Source: an uncultured Alphaproteobacteria bacterium (GTDB lineage: Bacteria > Pseudomonadota > Alphaproteobacteria > Caulobacterales > Caulobacteraceae). Taken from it: a stretch of DNA of 5,889 nucleotides. Shown in pieces: positions 4,780 through 5,889 of the stretch. How positions within the stretch are numbered: the first letter of the stretch is position 1; every line of letters begins with the position of its first letter. Both the position numbers and the translations under genes were made by a program. The stretch is from assembly GCA_903933475.1 (NCBI GenBank), contig CAIZKE010000147.1, forward strand, positions 1 to 5,889, read 5' to 3'. The notes under the pieces were generated by a model. The model made no database searches, was not told the DNA's origin, and saw only the letters and a list, made by a program, of their open reading frames with translations.

Positions 4780-5889
4780 TCAGGCTCCCTGAACAGCCTT
4801 TCGGGCAGCGAGGGCCGCCTTGGTGGCGTCATATCGAGCCCGGGTGATCTTGTAACGGGCATAGCAGACGGCGGCGATCAGGCCAGGGATCGTCGCCAGG
4901 ATCCCGTCGACAAACACCAGGTTGAAGAGCACATCGTCAGGCACAGAGCCCGGCTTGGCCTTGGGCGGGAAGCTGATCGCCCAGAGGGCAAGGCCCGCGA
5001 GCGCCGCTCCCAGGGCCTGGTCGAACTTGGCGGCCAGGTTCCGGGTCGAGTAGAGGACACCTTCCTGACGCACGCCGTGGGCCAGTTCATTCTCGTCTGC
5101 GATGTCTGCAAGGGCGGACATGACGGTGATGCTGAGGACACTGGCCCCGGCGCTACCGACCGACGAGAAGGCGATCAGCATGGGCGTCAGGCCCGGGGTC
5201 TCTGAGCTCAGCACCCCGGTAAGGCCAAGGATCATCGGTATCGCAGGGCCGATGGAGAAAACCACGGCCCAGATGATCATGTTCAGGCGCTTGTCGAGGC
5301 GCTGGTGCATGCGGGCGGAGAACAGGAATCCCGTGCCGTAACCGACAAAGCTACCGAAGACGAACCACTTCAGCTGCTCGCTGGTCAGGCCCCAGAAGAA
5401 CGTGTTCACATAGAGGTTCAGGCCGCCCCGGACCCCAATCATCATCGACAGGAAAAAGAAGGCGATAAGCAGCCACATGTAGTTGCGGTTCCCAAGCGCC
5501 TTGCTGATGTCCTTGAGGAACTCGAGGGGGCTGAAACGCGGAAGGTTCTCGGGTGCCTTCGGGAGGCGGGGAATCTGGTCGCGAGTGAACCAGGCCGAGG
5601 CCAGCAAGAGCACCATGGCGGCCAGCCCGCAGCCAACGGCGAAGGGTCCGTATGGCTCGGGGTTCAGGAGGCCCCTCGGATACTCCGGTGTGGCCTTGAA
5701 GACGAAGTGAAGGGCGAGGAAATTCATTCCCGCGCCCCCCGCCCAGGTAAAGAAGTTGTTCCAGCTCAACACCTTGGACCGCTCGATATAGTCGGTCGAC
5801 AGCTCGCCTCCGAAGGCCAGGTGAGGCGTGTTGAACAGGCTGATGGAAATCCGCATGAAGCTGACGGACAGGGCGAACCACAGGAACAG
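4780..5889 (-). CDS. GPH-family (MelB-like) sugar:cation symporter, N-terminus cut by window edge
   Basis: The frame runs open to the right edge (the codons before the Met at 5856 translate as LFLWFALSVSF), so the gene starts outside the window and 369 residues are visible. Full members have roughly 450-500 residues, so about a quarter is missing. The family marker FNTPHLAFGGELSTDYIER (19-37 of the fragment) matches the conserved loop of glycoside-pentoside-hexuronide:cation symporters. The second marker, ADIADENE...GVRQEG (about 261-277), followed by a helix containing Lys288 (NLAAKFDQALG), corresponds to the MelB region with the key Lys. Several further hydrophobic helices are visible, and the C-terminal tail is basic and cytoplasmic. 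The inner-membrane role would be Na+ or H+ coupled uptake of a sugar or glycoside; the substrate cannot be told. It is followed directly by the small secreted protein, probably in the same transcript. Confidence 0.9.
   Translation of the reverse strand: MFLWFALSVSFMRISISLFNTPHLAFGGELSTDYIERSKVLSWNNFFTWAGGAGMNFLALHFVFKATPEYPRGLLNPEPYGPFAVGCGLAAMVLLLASAWFTRDQIPRLPKAPENLPRFSPLEFLKDISKALGNRNYMWLLIAFFFLSMMIGVRGGLNLYVNTFFWGLTSEQLKWFVFGSFVGYGTGFLFSARMHQRLDKRLNMIIWAVVFSIGPAIPMILGLTGVLSSETPGLTPMLIAFSSVGSAGASVLSITVMSALADIADENELAHGVRQEGVLYSTRNLAAKFDQALGAALAGLALWAISFPPKAKPGSVPDDVLFNLVFVDGILATIPGLIAAVCYARYKITRARYDATKAALAARKAVQGA
4785..4790 (-). promoter_or_regulatory. ribosome binding site fixing the secreted protein's start
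   Basis: AGGGAG on the minus strand lies 9 nt before the ATG at 4775 and inside the last codons of the symporter gene. It supports the shorter start of the secreted protein over the ATG at 4862, and it implies coupling to symporter translation. Confidence 0.55.

Noticed and set aside
4776..4862. The longer 177-residue start for the secreted protein.
   Set aside because: It would add 29 residues before the signal peptide and overlap the symporter gene by 83 nt, while the internal ATG has a ribosome binding site and a normal signal peptide directly after it.
1..5889. CRISPR array, insertion sequence or integrase.
   Set aside because: No regularly spaced repeats, transposase-like reading frames or terminal inverted repeats were seen on either strand.

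Overview
This is a GC-rich chromosomal window that reads as alphaproteobacterial. The strongest indications are a tRNA-Arg(CCT) of the form I associate with that class and a haloalkane dehalogenase whose N-terminus and core resemble the Caulobacter DhmA-type enzyme. A Caulobacterales or Sphingomonadales host is an inference from memory, not a search result. Almost everything is on the minus strand; only the short fragment at the left edge is on the plus strand.

Layout from left to right. (1) 1-234, plus: the C-terminal end of an alpha/beta hydrolase that begins outside the window. (2) 250-3381, minus: a compact run of four genes, read in transcription order as a two-helix membrane protein with an apparent dimeric alpha/beta-barrel (ABM/DUF1330-like) core, a haloalkane dehalogenase, a small four-helix membrane protein with a His-rich loop, and a DUF2855 protein of the zinc-free MDR-like type. 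Gaps are 45 nt, 13 nt and an ATGA overlap, as expected for one operon. (3) 3382-3510: a leader region with a candidate promoter and nested inverted repeats, the best operator candidate in the window. (4) 3511-4152, minus: a TetR-family regulator. (5) 4192-4268, minus: tRNA-Arg(CCT) with encoded CCA. (6) 4329-4775, minus: a small secreted four-cysteine protein of unknown function, starting 4 nt after the stop of (7) a GPH-family (MelB-like) sugar:cation symporter whose N-terminus lies beyond the right edge.

How the genes may work together (inference): the TetR protein probably binds the dyad at about 3432-3474 and represses the four-gene operon, releasing it when a ligand, perhaps a halogenated or otherwise hydrophobic compound, appears. 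The dehalogenase would hydrolyse a C-halogen bond to an alcohol plus halide. DUF2855 has an oxidoreductase-like fold and could act on the product, and the two membrane proteins could handle substrate, product or halide at the membrane. None of these three partners has an established role with haloalkane dehalogenases that I can cite, so the locus is the most interesting thing here. The symporter/secreted-protein pair and the left-edge hydrolase look like unrelated neighbours.
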